Below are positions 1 through 6,766 of a stretch of 26,765 nucleotides of DNA, piece by piece. Under the pieces are notes generated by a model. The model was not told the origin of the DNA. It saw only the letters and a program-made list of their open reading frames with translations, and ran no database searches. The position numbers and the translations under genes are program-made. The stretch covers positions 1 to 26,765 of the forward strand of contig WFUI01000215.1 in assembly GCA_015485035.1 (NCBI GenBank), written 5' to 3'. Every line of letters begins with the position of its first letter. Within the stretch, counting starts at the first letter, position 1. The stretch is from Mariprofundus sp. GTDB lineage: Bacteria > Pseudomonadota > Zetaproteobacteria > Mariprofundales > Mariprofundaceae.

Positions 1-151
1 CAATATCGCCATAATCCTTGAATTCCGCGCCGCCGCTCTCTGCCAATACCTTCGTGATCGCAGCGGTCAACGTCGTTTTGCCATGGTCAACGTGACCAAT
101 GGTACCAATGTTAACGTGCGGTTTGGTGCGCTCGTACTTTTCCTTTGCCAT
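1..151 (-). CDS. tuf: Elongation factor Tu, N-terminal part (cut by window edge)
   Basis: EF-Tu carries aminoacyl-tRNA to the ribosome as a GTPase. Only the first 50 codons are present. The translation starts [20 protein letters not shown] and contains the G1 P-loop GHVDHGKT at residues 19-26, which is diagnostic for EF-Tu. A GGAG motif about 7 bases upstream of the ATG supports this start. The gene follows four tRNA genes on the same strand and is very probably co-transcribed with them, as in the E. coli thrU-tyrU-glyT-thrT-tufB operon. Many proteobacteria have a second tuf copy in the str operon; this window cannot show that. Confidence 0.97.
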   Translation of the reverse strand, partial: MAKEKYERTKPHVNIGTIGHVDHGKTTLTAAITKVLAESGGAEFKDYGDI

Positions 152-230
152 TTCGCTTCTCCGTTTTCATTTTATCAACCATTTTTCAACCACGACAGAC
201 ATACTGCAATGCAATAATAACTGCCAAACC

Positions 231-305
231 TGGAGCCCAGGGCGGGAATTGAACCCGCGACCTCATCCTTACCAAGGATGTGCTCTACCCCTGAGCTACC
301 TGGGC
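231..305 (-). tRNA. tRNA-Thr (anticodon GGT)
   Basis: This 75-nt cloverleaf has a 7-bp acceptor stem (GCCCAGG/CCTGGGC), D-arm GCTC/GAGC, anticodon stem CATCC/GGATG around loop TTGGTAA (anticodon GGT), T-arm GCGGG/CCCGC, and an encoded 3' CCA. It is the last tRNA before tuf, matching thrT of E. coli in position and anticodon. Confidence 0.97.
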
Positions 306-330
306 CAGTTCCAAACGTCCAAAGGACAAA

Positions 331-404
331 TGGAGCGGGTGGCGGGAATCGAACCCGCGTCATCAGCTTGGAAGGCTGAGGTGCTACCATTGTACCACAC
401 CCGC
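331..404 (-). tRNA. tRNA-Gly (anticodon TCC)
   Basis: This 74-nt tRNA has acceptor GCGGGTG/CACCCGC, anticodon stem CTCAG/CTGAT with loop CTTCCAA (anticodon TCC), T-loop TTCGATT and an encoded CCA. It is third in the tRNA-tuf operon, equivalent to glyT. One pair in the anticodon stem is a wobble. Confidence 0.96.
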
Positions 405-439
405 GCGTCCGAAAAAGCTCAGAGCAGCTTTTCCGCAAC

Positions 440-524
440 TGGTGGAGAGGGCTGGATTCGAACCAACGTAGGCTGAGCCAGCAGATTTACAGTCTGCCCC
501 CTTTAGCCACTCGGGAACCTCTCC
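440..524 (-). tRNA. tRNA-Tyr (anticodon GTA)
   Basis: This is an 85-nt class II tRNA with a long variable arm, acceptor GGAGAGG/CCTCTCC, anticodon stem GCAGA/TCTGC around CTGTAAA (anticodon GTA), T-loop TTCGAAT and an encoded CCA. It is second in the tRNA-tuf operon, equivalent to tyrU. Confidence 0.96.
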
Positions 525-573
525 GTTACACGCCTTCATAAGCCATGACCCTAAGGTCAACCCAAAAGGGCGC

Positions 574-604
574 GCGATACTGCATCTTTGCAGTGCACTG
601 TCAA
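574..604 (-). promoter_or_regulatory. Weak candidate internal promoter in front of tRNA-Tyr
   Basis: The 105-bp gap between tRNA-Thr(TGT) and tRNA-Tyr contains a perfect TTGACA (599-604, minus strand). It is followed after 19 bp by TATCGC and a GC-rich run GCGCCC. The spacing is long and the -10 poor, so this could be chance. The same gap has small inverted repeats (ACTGCA/TGCAGT; TGACC/GGTCA) that may be processing hairpins between the tRNAs. Confidence 0.25.
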
Positions 605-629
605 GAAACACTTCAAAAATGACTTAAAA

Positions 630-705
630 TGGAGCCGGCAACAGGATTCGAACCCGTGGCCTGCTGATTACAAATCAGCTGCTCTACCAACTGAGCTATG
701 CCGGC
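630..705 (-). tRNA. tRNA-Thr (anticodon TGT)
   Basis: This 76-nt tRNA has acceptor GCCGGCA/TGCCGGC, D-arm GCTC/GAGC, anticodon stem GCTGA/TCAGC with loop TTTGTAA (anticodon TGT), T-loop TTCGAAT and an encoded CCA. It is first in the tRNA-tuf operon, equivalent to thrU. Confidence 0.96.
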
Positions 706-716
706 AAGGGTGGCGC

Positions 717-744
717 ATCATACCGAGCAGACTACTGAACTCAA
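717..744 (-). promoter_or_regulatory. Promoter of the tRNA-tuf operon with stringent-type discriminator
   Basis: On the minus strand TTGAGT (739-744) and TATGAT (717-722) are separated by 16 bp and followed directly by GCGCCACCCTT, 11 bases before the first tRNA. GCGCCACC after the -10 is the same discriminator as in E. coli rRNA P1 promoters, which are repressed by ppGpp/DksA. Growth-rate and stringent control of the operon is therefore likely, but this is inferred from the sequence only. Confidence 0.75.
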
Positions 745-809
745 GCATGAATTCGGATAAATCTGAAATTGCACTGCGATGCACTGCCCGGCAAAGCCTG
801 CACAACACT

Positions 810-1283
810 TTATCGCCCACACAGGTGAGGCAATACCGAAGCAGGAACCAGTGCTGATACATCACCTCCCATACTGGATATTTCACGAATAAACCGGGAG
901 GATACAAACGTATAATCTTCCCGGGCCATAACAAAGACTGTTTCAATCTGTGCATCCAACCGGCGATTCATGGTTGCCATCTGAAATTCATATTCGAAAT
1001 CCGATGCCGCCCGCAGCCCCCGCAATATTGCAGCTGCATGATACTGGTGCGCCAAATCAACCAAAAGCCCGGAAAACCGGGCCACTTCGATTTTCGGTTC
1101 TGAGATAAAGGTCTCACGCACCATGGAGAACCGTGTCTCGGCATCAAATAACGGCCCCTTGTTCGGGTTGTCCGCAACACCGACAACGATACGGTCAAAT
1201 ATTTTCAATCCCCTGGTCACAACATCCACATGGCCCAGCGTAACCGGATCAAATGTGCCGGGATAAATTGCAGTTCGCATCAT
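810..1283 (-). CDS. coaD: Phosphopantetheine adenylyltransferase
   Basis: CoaD transfers AMP from ATP to 4'-phosphopantetheine to give dephospho-CoA, the penultimate step of coenzyme A synthesis in the cytoplasm. The 157-residue length is normal for the family. The nucleotidyltransferase motif GTFDPVTLGH sits at residues 9-18, with TLGH being the T/HxGH signature, and the C-terminal SSRFIREI block is the usual CoaD ATP-site segment. Two adjacent ATGs (1283 and 1280) follow GAGGAG by 8 or 11 bases, so the exact start is uncertain by one residue. It is the last gene of the mtnA-side operon. The usual partner rsmD is absent from the upstream position. Confidence 0.96.
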   Translation of the reverse strand: MMRTAIYPGTFDPVTLGHVDVVTRGLKIFDRIVVGVADNPNKGPLFDAETRFSMVRETFISEPKIEVARFSGLLVDLAHQYHAAAILRGLRAASDFEYEFQMATMNRRLDAQIETVFVMAREDYTFVSSRFIREISSMGGDVSALVPASVLPHLCGR

Positions 1284-1417
1284 TGAACACTCCTCTCATG
1301 AACAGGATGTCTTGAAAAAGCCAGACCATTCTCGCAGCACATAAACGGGTCAGCATTGATCAAACATGAAGGTATTTGGTTTTGTAACAGATGGTGGAAT
1401 TCATTCAGCGTTTCCAT
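1280..1417 (-). CDS. Possible 45-residue coupled small ORF between mtnA and coaD
   Basis: A single open frame fills the gap between mtnA and coaD exactly. Its ATG overlaps the mtnA stop (TGATG) and its TGA overlaps the first coaD ATG (ATGA, 4-nt overlap). The peptide begins METLNEFHHLLQNQ and contains a Cys-Cys pair in the middle and a His/Arg-rich end. I recognise no family and there is no clear ribosome-binding site, so it would depend on coupling to mtnA. It may be a real small protein, a leader that passes ribosomes to coaD, or a chance frame. Confidence 0.35.
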   Translation of the reverse strand: METLNEFHHLLQNQIPSCLINADPFMCCENGLAFSRHPVHERSVQ

Positions 1418-2442
1418 CAGGTATCACAACTTCGCCAAAGACCGATTTCACTGACAATTCCGCTCAGGTTGGCATTCGGGGTTACATCAAACGCCGGGTT
1501 ATTGGCCGGCACACCCGATGCGGCAACACGAACATGCTGAATCTGACCGCATCCATCCAGACCATCCATACACAACACCTCATCATCGTCACGCTGCTCA
1601 ATCAGAATATCCCCTCCACAATGGCAATCTTTATCAAAGCTGGACGTCGGTGCCGCGACATACATCGGAACCCCATGCTCTCTGGCCGCTAATGACAAGG
1701 CATATGTGCCGATTTTATTGGCTACATCGCCATTGGCCGCAATACGATCTGCCCCGACAACGATAGCATCCACTTTTCCATTCGCCATCATCCAGGCCGC
1801 AGCGCCATCTGCCTGAATACGACAGTCTATACCCTCCTGAGAAAGCTCCCATGCAGTCAAACGAGCACCCTGAAGCCTTGGCCTGGTCTCATCCACCCAT
1901 ACAAATGGCTTTTCACCTGCCCTCGCCAAATGATAAATTCCAGAAGTTGCCGTCCCCCAATCTACCGCAGCCAGCCAGCCAGCATTGCAATGGGTAAGGA
2001 TTCTGCGTTCCCCCACAGCAAGCAATTCAGCCATATATTCCCCTATTCGCTGGTTAGCCGACACTTCTGAATCCGCATAGCTTTGAGCGCACTCAATCAT
2101 CTGACTTGTTGTTGGATATGTTGCTGCACATGCTTGCATCATATCACAGGCATGAAACAGATTAACTGCAGTTGGCCGCGTCGCCCGAAACCGCGGCAAC
2201 CAATGATCGAAGAAGTTCTTCCTGTCTTGTTTCCAGGCCAGTGCCAGACCACAGGCAGCTGCGACACCGATGCTTGGCGCACCCCGCACCTGCATTGATT
2301 CGATTGCTGTTGCTGCATCTTCCGGGTTGCAGCTGATTACTTGCTCAAAATGATACGGCAACCGCAGTTGATCGACCCACTGTATACCTCCGGATTCAGC
2401 ATGCCAGTTCACCGCCCTGAACAGAGAACCATTCACCAGCAT
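1417..2442 (-). CDS. mtnA: S-methyl-5-thioribose-1-phosphate isomerase
   Basis: MtnA converts methylthioribose-1-phosphate to methylthioribulose-1-phosphate in the methionine salvage pathway, recycling the methylthioadenosine left by polyamine synthesis. The 341 residues match the family's usual length of about 340-370. The RGAPSIG substrate-loop motif is at 53-59, the catalytic Cys in THCNAG at 152, and the catalytic Asp in VGADRIAANGDV at 232; these separate it from eIF2B-like relatives. The N-terminus aligns with known MtnA proteins without extra residues, supporting the ATG at 2442. No mtnBCDK genes are adjacent, so the rest of the pathway must lie elsewhere. Confidence 0.93.
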   Translation of the reverse strand: MLVNGSLFRAVNWHAESGGIQWVDQLRLPYHFEQVISCNPEDAATAIESMQVRGAPSIGVAAACGLALAWKQDRKNFFDHWLPRFRATRPTAVNLFHACDMMQACAATYPTTSQMIECAQSYADSEVSANQRIGEYMAELLAVGERRILTHCNAGWLAAVDWGTATSGIYHLARAGEKPFVWVDETRPRLQGARLTAWELSQEGIDCRIQADGAAAWMMANGKVDAIVVGADRIAANGDVANKIGTYALSLAAREHGVPMYVAAPTSSFDKDCHCGGDILIEQRDDDEVLCMDGLDGCGQIQHVRVAASGVPANNPAFDVTPNANLSGIVSEIGLWRSCDT

Positions 2443-2459
2443 AGGTGAAGCCTGTCATG

Positions 2460-2488
2460 ATTATATGTCATAACTATTTGTTTTATAA
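2460..2488 (-). promoter_or_regulatory. Candidate promoter in front of mtnA
   Basis: A perfect TATAAT (2460-2465, minus strand) lies 17 bp after a weak TTATAA (2483-2488) in the AT-rich gap between parB and mtnA. Initiation at the usual distance would give a leader of only about 10 bases before the mtnA ATG, so it may be a near-leaderless promoter or a chance match. Confidence 0.4.
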
Positions 2489-2503
2489 GAGTATTTTCAC
2501 ATT

Positions 2504-3352
2504 CTAGCTTCTAAGCTTGCGTAAGACACCATCAAGCTCAGCAGCTTGTGTATAGCGAATGCGCATTTCACCGGAACCATTTTTTCTGCAAATAATTTCC
2601 ACATGCAAACCCAGTTTACGGGTCAACTCATCCTGCAAAGCTACGACATCGGCATCTGCATCCTTTTTTGTTGCTTCGGATGGCTCTTTCGCCGCCTTTT
2701 TTGCCTCCCGCTCCATCTGACGGGCACTCCAGCCATGCTCGATACACTGTCGGGCAAGGTTTTCGCCAATATGTGCAGGAAGACTCACAAGCGGACGTGC
2801 CTGGCCCATACTGAGTTCCCGTTTTTCAATCAGCTCTTTAATCGGATCAGAAAGCTGAAGCAGGCGAATAAGATTACTCACCTGAACTCGAGACACGCCT
2901 ATTTTCTCTGCTACCTGCTGCTGAGTGCAGCCGAATTCATCCATCATTCGTCGATAGGCCCGTCCCGATTCGATAGCGGTCAAATCATCTCGCTGTTCAT
3001 TTTCAATAATAGCCAGTTCGAGCGCTTGCAAGTCATTAACATTCCGAATAACCGCAGGAATGTCTGTCAACCCGGCTGCCTGAGATGCACGCCAGCGTCT
3101 CTCCCCGGCAATCAACTCATACCCGTCACCCCGTGGGCGCAGTAAAACAGGCATCAAAACACCCTCTCTTCGAATCGAGTCCGTCAAGGCCTCCAATTGC
3201 TCATTCGAAAAGCGGGTTCTTGGCTGATAACTGTTAGGGCTGATTTTTGATATAGGAATTTGCGTTGTCTGCCGCATCACCTCCGGAGTCGGCGTATCTC
3301 CCAACAAAGCATTCAAGCCACGGCCCAGGCCACGATTTTTTGCTACTGCCAT
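2504..3352 (-). CDS. parB: Chromosome partitioning protein ParB
   Basis: ParB is the CTP-dependent clamp that loads at parS, spreads on DNA and works with ParA to segregate the origin. From the ATG at 3352 it has 282 residues. It opens MAVAKNRGLGRGLNALLG, the typical ParA-interacting N-terminus, followed by the CTP-binding motifs GERRWRA (83-89) and ENEQRDDL (117-124) and a helix-turn-helix at about 143-168. I chose 3352 because AAGGAGG stands 5 bases before it. An in-frame ATG at 3382 also has a strong GGGGAGGGG site and would add 10 residues, and a GTG at 3397 overlaps the parA stop. It is encoded directly downstream of parA. Confidence 0.95.
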   Translation of the reverse strand: MAVAKNRGLGRGLNALLGDTPTPEVMRQTTQIPISKISPNSYQPRTRFSNEQLEALTDSIRREGVLMPVLLRPRGDGYELIAGERRWRASQAAGLTDIPAVIRNVNDLQALELAIIENEQRDDLTAIESGRAYRRMMDEFGCTQQQVAEKIGVSRVQVSNLIRLLQLSDPIKELIEKRELSMGQARPLVSLPAHIGENLARQCIEHGWSARQMEREAKKAAKEPSEATKKDADADVVALQDELTRKLGLHVEIICRKNGSGEMRIRYTQAAELDGVLRKLRS

Positions 3353-3396
3353 AATATCCTCCTTCTGACGGGTCTCTGGCATATCCCCTCCCCTCA

Positions 3397-4182
3397 CTAT
3401 ACCTTTCTGCGATGCATGAACTCCCGGGCAGCTGATAAATATGCCTGTGCCCCTTTGGATCGCACATCGTGATACATCACCGGTATGCCATAACTCGGTG
3501 CTTCAGACAGGCGCACATTTCTCGGTATAATCTGTTCATATACCTGCGAACCGAAATATGCGCGGACATCCTGTTCTACCTGGGCTGACAAATTATTTCG
3601 CCGGTCCACCATGGTCAGCAAAATCCCCTCCATCGTCAAATCCGGATTGAGCATACCTCGAACACGCCGGATGGAATCCATCAACTGTGTCAGCCCTTCC
3701 ATGGCATAGAACTCCGTCTGCAAAGTAACCATCACGTAATCCGATGCTGTCAGGGCATTGACAGTCAATAAACTCAAAGCCGGAGGGCAGTCGATAAACA
3801 CATAATCAAAGTATTCACCCTGATACGCAGAAAAAGACTGTTGCAGACGCAATTCCCGCCCCATTTCATTGACCAGTTCAACCTCTGCCCCTGACAAATC
3901 CACACTGGCCGGCAGCAAGAACAATCGTTCAAAATCTGTCGGGACAACCCCTTCTGCCAATGAACTTTCCCCCATCAATACATCATAGGTTCCATAACTC
4001 ACATGCTTCTGATCTACCCCAAGCCCCGAGGTTGAATTACCCTGAGGATCAAGATCGATCAACAGAACGCGTTGATCCAGTGCCGCCAGAGAAGCTGCAA
4101 GATTAATACTCGTTGTCGTTTTACCAACCCCGCCCTTCTGATTAGCTATTGCTGTCACAGGACCAAACCCCTGATGTTTCAC
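3397..4182 (-). CDS. parA: Chromosome partitioning ATPase ParA
   Basis: ParA is a Walker-type ATPase that binds DNA non-specifically and moves ParB-parS complexes at segregation. The 261-residue length is typical of chromosomal ParA/Soj. The deviant Walker A KGGVGKTTT is at residues 16-24, with its signature first lysine, and Walker B FIDCPPAL follows near 130. The start is a GTG, with GGGAGG 6 bases upstream. That GTG lies inside a parS sequence, so ParB loaded there would cover the start of its own operon. The gene is followed by parB and preceded by rsmG (gap about 20 bases). Confidence 0.95.
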   Translation of the reverse strand: MKHQGFGPVTAIANQKGGVGKTTTSINLAASLAALDQRVLLIDLDPQGNSTSGLGVDQKHVSYGTYDVLMGESSLAEGVVPTDFERLFLLPASVDLSGAEVELVNEMGRELRLQQSFSAYQGEYFDYVFIDCPPALSLLTVNALTASDYVMVTLQTEFYAMEGLTQLMDSIRRVRGMLNPDLTMEGILLTMVDRRNNLSAQVEQDVRAYFGSQVYEQIIPRNVRLSEAPSYGIPVMYHDVRSKGAQAYLSAAREFMHRRKV

Positions 4183-4190
4183 GTGAAACC
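4175..4190. promoter_or_regulatory. parS centromere-like site at the parA start
   Basis: TGTTTCACGTGAAACC matches the conserved bacterial parS palindrome TGTTTCACGTGAAACA in 15 of 16 positions. The central GTG on the minus strand is the parA start codon and the half-site encodes its MKH start. ParB binding here would nucleate the partition complex and could repress parA-parB. Confidence 0.92.
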
Positions 4191-4203
4191 TCCCATTAAA
4201 TAA

Positions 4204-4761
4204 TCATCCGCGATGCTGATAACAACGAACACACTGAATATTCTCTTCTGAATCATCCAGGCAAACCGATTGTTCACCCGCCATCTCCCATCCATCGATT
4301 TGAGCCGGGGAGTGAGACCTGGGCACTGGCATTACGGCAATAGCACCGGGAGTTACATGGTGCCCGAACATATTCAATAAGCTGGCTTCATCAGTCACTG
4401 CCCTGGCCACACAAATATTGACACGCAAAGAAGGCAAGGCTGTGATATCGGCATCATACACCTCGGCATTCAATCCCAGTTTTCTGACAACATGCCTGAG
4501 AAACTCGGCCCGCTTCTTTCTCCGTTCTACCAACACACCTGTTAATCCCGGCTTAGCAAGAAGCAGCGGGATTCCGGGAACCCCCATTCCACTTCCAACA
4601 TCAAGCATGCGCCCTTGATCAGGAATCCACCCGGCCATGGCCAGAGATGGCACGATAAACCGTACATTGAATACATCTGCATCTGAAATCGAGGTTAAAT
4701 TTAAAGCCTTGCGAAATTTCAACACCTCGTGAACATACGCCTTGCATAAATCAACTCGCAT
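4204..4761 (-). CDS. rsmG: 16S rRNA (guanine527-N7)-methyltransferase RsmG, short form
   Basis: RsmG (GidB) methylates N7 of G527 of 16S rRNA using S-adenosylmethionine. NLTSISD (21-27) and the SAM-binding motif DVGSGMGVPGIP (54-65) identify it, and the arginine of the VxxRA block is present at 120. At 185 residues it is about 20 shorter than E. coli RsmG at the N-terminus. The frame is closed by a stop just upstream, so it cannot be extended. The conserved Lys-Gly after the last core strand is replaced by MPVPRS (144-149). The ATG overlaps the mnmG stop by 11 bases, so the genes are translationally coupled. Enzyme activity is probable but less certain than for a canonical member. Confidence 0.85.
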   Translation of the reverse strand: MRVDLCKAYVHEVLKFRKALNLTSISDADVFNVRFIVPSLAMAGWIPDQGRMLDVGSGMGVPGIPLLLAKPGLTGVLVERRKKRAEFLRHVVRKLGLNAEVYDADITALPSLRVNICVARAVTDEASLLNMFGHHVTPGAIAVMPVPRSHSPAQIDGWEMAGEQSVCLDDSEENIQCVRCYQHRG

Positions 4762-6622
4762 CAGCCTTCCTTAAATAAAGCATCAATGTAGTTAACGAGG
4801 CCGGGGTAATGCCTGAAATGCGTGAAGCCTGTCCAAGTGTTGCAGGCTGTATACTGGCCAACCGCTGCTTACACTCGATACTGAGACCTTTCACCTGAGC
4901 ATAATCAAACGAGGCGGGAATACATTCTGCCTCCATCTTCCTGAACCTTTCAATCTCACACAACTGTTTATCCAGATAGCCATCATAGTGAACCAGGGCC
5001 AATAAAGACTTCATATCTCTGGTGTTAAATTCGCCATCCATATTCAATAATGCCATGGCATTGATCGGATCAACATCGCTTCGGTGTGCATATGAGCTGA
5101 TATTCATTGCCTGCGCCGGAGCTGGAAGATTCAATGCTGACAAGCGCTCTGCCCACAGCTTGCCCGTACCAACAACCGTCTCGCGCGCCAATTTAAGGCC
5201 GCGATCAAGCTTTGAGCGTCTTAATTCAAATGTTCGCTTTCGTTCACTATCATACAAACCCAGTTGCATTGCCATATCGCCAAGTCTTAAATCAGCATTA
5301 TCCTCCCGCAATTGCAGCCGAAACTCTGCTCGGGATGTAAACATGCGATATGGCTCCGTAATACCCTTCGTTACAAGATCATCCACCATAACACCCAGAT
5401 AGGCTTCTGAACGATCCGGCACCCATGAGTCCAAACCAATAGCATGGGCTGCGGCATTAATACCAGCCAATAACCCCTGAGCAGCGGCTTCTTCATAACC
5501 GGTTGTCCCGTTAATTTGACCCGCATGGAACAACCCTTGTATTTTCTTGGTTTCCAGTGTTGGCTTCAGCTCTTGCGGATCTACATAATCATATTCAATG
5601 GCATAGCCGGGACGGATAATGACGGCATTCTCCAAACCGTGGATAGACCTTATAAACTTCCACTGCACATCAACAGGCAAGGAGGTAGAAATACCATTGG
5701 GATAAACCTCATGATGATCCCGCCCCTCCGGCTCCAAAAAAATCTGGTGACTTGTTTTGTCAGAAAAACGAACAACCTTATCTTCAATACTGGGACAATA
5801 ACGGGGACCGGTACCCGAAATTTTTCCTGAATACATCGGAGAACGTGACATATTGGCGCGTATAATGTCATGCCCCTGCTCACTCGTCCTGGTGATGGCA
5901 CAAGGGATTTGATCCTGAGTCACTTTTTCATGCATGCAGGAAAAGGGGATCACATCCGTTTCGCCTGCCTGCATTTCAAGTACACCCCAGTTGATTGTCT
6001 TCTTATCCAGACGGGGTGGCGTACCTGTTTTCAATCGGCCCAGATTAAATTCACGCTGGTACAGCTCGTCAGTCAAACCGGACACAGGTGCATCGCCGGA
6101 GCGACCCGCAGGAATAGTTTTTTCTCCCACATGAATCAAACCGCTTAAAAATGTTCCTGTAGTGAGAACCACTGATAACGCCTTGTGTTCAACCCCGAAT
6201 TCGTCTTTCACACCGGTTATACGCTCACCTTCAAACAACAACTCGGATATCGTACCCTGATGCAGTGATATATTGGCATGGGTATCCAACAACTGGCGCA
6301 TTACCATATGATAAATTCTTCTGTCACATTGCGCCCGCGTTGCCTGAACTGCCGGACCTTTTCTTCGATTTAAAACCCTGTACTGAAGCGCGGAGCGATC
6401 CGCTGCAATCCCCATCAAACCTGCAAGGGCATCCACTTCATGCACCAGATGCCCTTTACCAATACCACCAATCGCCGGGTTGCACGACATTTTTGCAATC
6501 GTATCCAAATTTTGTGTAATGAGACGAACGTTCGCACCACGGTTTGCAGCACTCCATGCTGCTTCACAACCAGCATGGCCTGCTCCCACAACAATAACGT
6601 CGACAATATCCGGGTGTTTCAC
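4751..6622 (-). CDS. mnmG: tRNA uridine-5-carboxymethylaminomethyl modification enzyme MnmG
   Basis: MnmG (GidA) is the FAD-dependent partner of MnmE that installs the (carboxymethyl)aminomethyl group on wobble U34 of several tRNAs. From the GTG at 6622 it has 623 residues, close to E. coli (629). The FAD motif GAGHAG is at 13-18, SCNPAIGGIGKGH follows, the catalytic Cys block RYCPSIEDK is present, and the C-terminal helical MnmE-binding domain ends near HYDGYLDKQ and beyond. The GTG start gives MKHPDIVDVI, aligning residue for residue with E. coli MFYPDPFDVI; a GTG at 6649 would add 9 residues. The start codon lies inside a parS site. It heads the rsmG-parA-parB set. Confidence 0.95.
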   Translation of the reverse strand: MKHPDIVDVIVVGAGHAGCEAAWSAANRGANVRLITQNLDTIAKMSCNPAIGGIGKGHLVHEVDALAGLMGIAADRSALQYRVLNRRKGPAVQATRAQCDRRIYHMVMRQLLDTHANISLHQGTISELLFEGERITGVKDEFGVEHKALSVVLTTGTFLSGLIHVGEKTIPAGRSGDAPVSGLTDELYQREFNLGRLKTGTPPRLDKKTINWGVLEMQAGETDVIPFSCMHEKVTQDQIPCAITRTSEQGHDIIRANMSRSPMYSGKISGTGPRYCPSIEDKVVRFSDKTSHQIFLEPEGRDHHEVYPNGISTSLPVDVQWKFIRSIHGLENAVIIRPGYAIEYDYVDPQELKPTLETKKIQGLFHAGQINGTTGYEEAAAQGLLAGINAAAHAIGLDSWVPDRSEAYLGVMVDDLVTKGITEPYRMFTSRAEFRLQLREDNADLRLGDMAMQLGLYDSERKRTFELRRSKLDRGLKLARETVVGTGKLWAERLSALNLPAPAQAMNISSYAHRSDVDPINAMALLNMDGEFNTRDMKSLLALVHYDGYLDKQLCEIERFRKMEAECIPASFDYAQVKGLSIECKQRLASIQPATLGQASRISGITPASLTTLMLYLRKADAS

Positions 6623-6630
6623 GTGAAACC
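6615..6630. promoter_or_regulatory. parS centromere-like site at the mnmG start
   Basis: TGTTTCACGTGAAACC is identical to the site at parA and matches consensus parS in 15 of 16 bases. The minus-strand GTG at its centre is the inferred mnmG start, with KH encoded by the following half-site. The two sites are about 2.4 kb apart, both within 9 kb of the probable oriC. Confidence 0.92.
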
Positions 6631-6723
6631 ATACTCCATCATCACCCACAACGCGTACCTGAGGGTAAATATTTCATAAGAATAAAAAGAGAAAGCTACG
6701 GCCTGGTTAAACACCTAGCAAAC

Positions 6724-6752
6724 AAAAAGGGCGGCCAATGGCCGCCCTTTTT
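6724..6752 (-). terminator. Rho-independent terminator downstream of prk
   Basis: AAAAAGGGCGGCC-AAT-GGCCGCCCTTTTT forms a perfect 13-bp hairpin with flanking A and T runs, 14 bases beyond the prk stop. The symmetry means it could stop transcription in both directions. It insulates prk from mnmG. Confidence 0.93.
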
Positions 6753-6766
6753 AAGTTTACGCAGGA

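Noticed and set aside
99..955. Several ORFs of 75-125 codons across the tRNA cluster on both strands
   Set aside because: They run through four clear tRNA genes and the tuf start; motifs such as GxxRELNPRP-like stretches are translated T-arms, a common artefact.
2546..3145. 199-codon plus-strand ORF opposite parB
   Set aside because: It is a shadow of parB with a Cys/Phe-rich, domain-free product and no ribosome-binding site.
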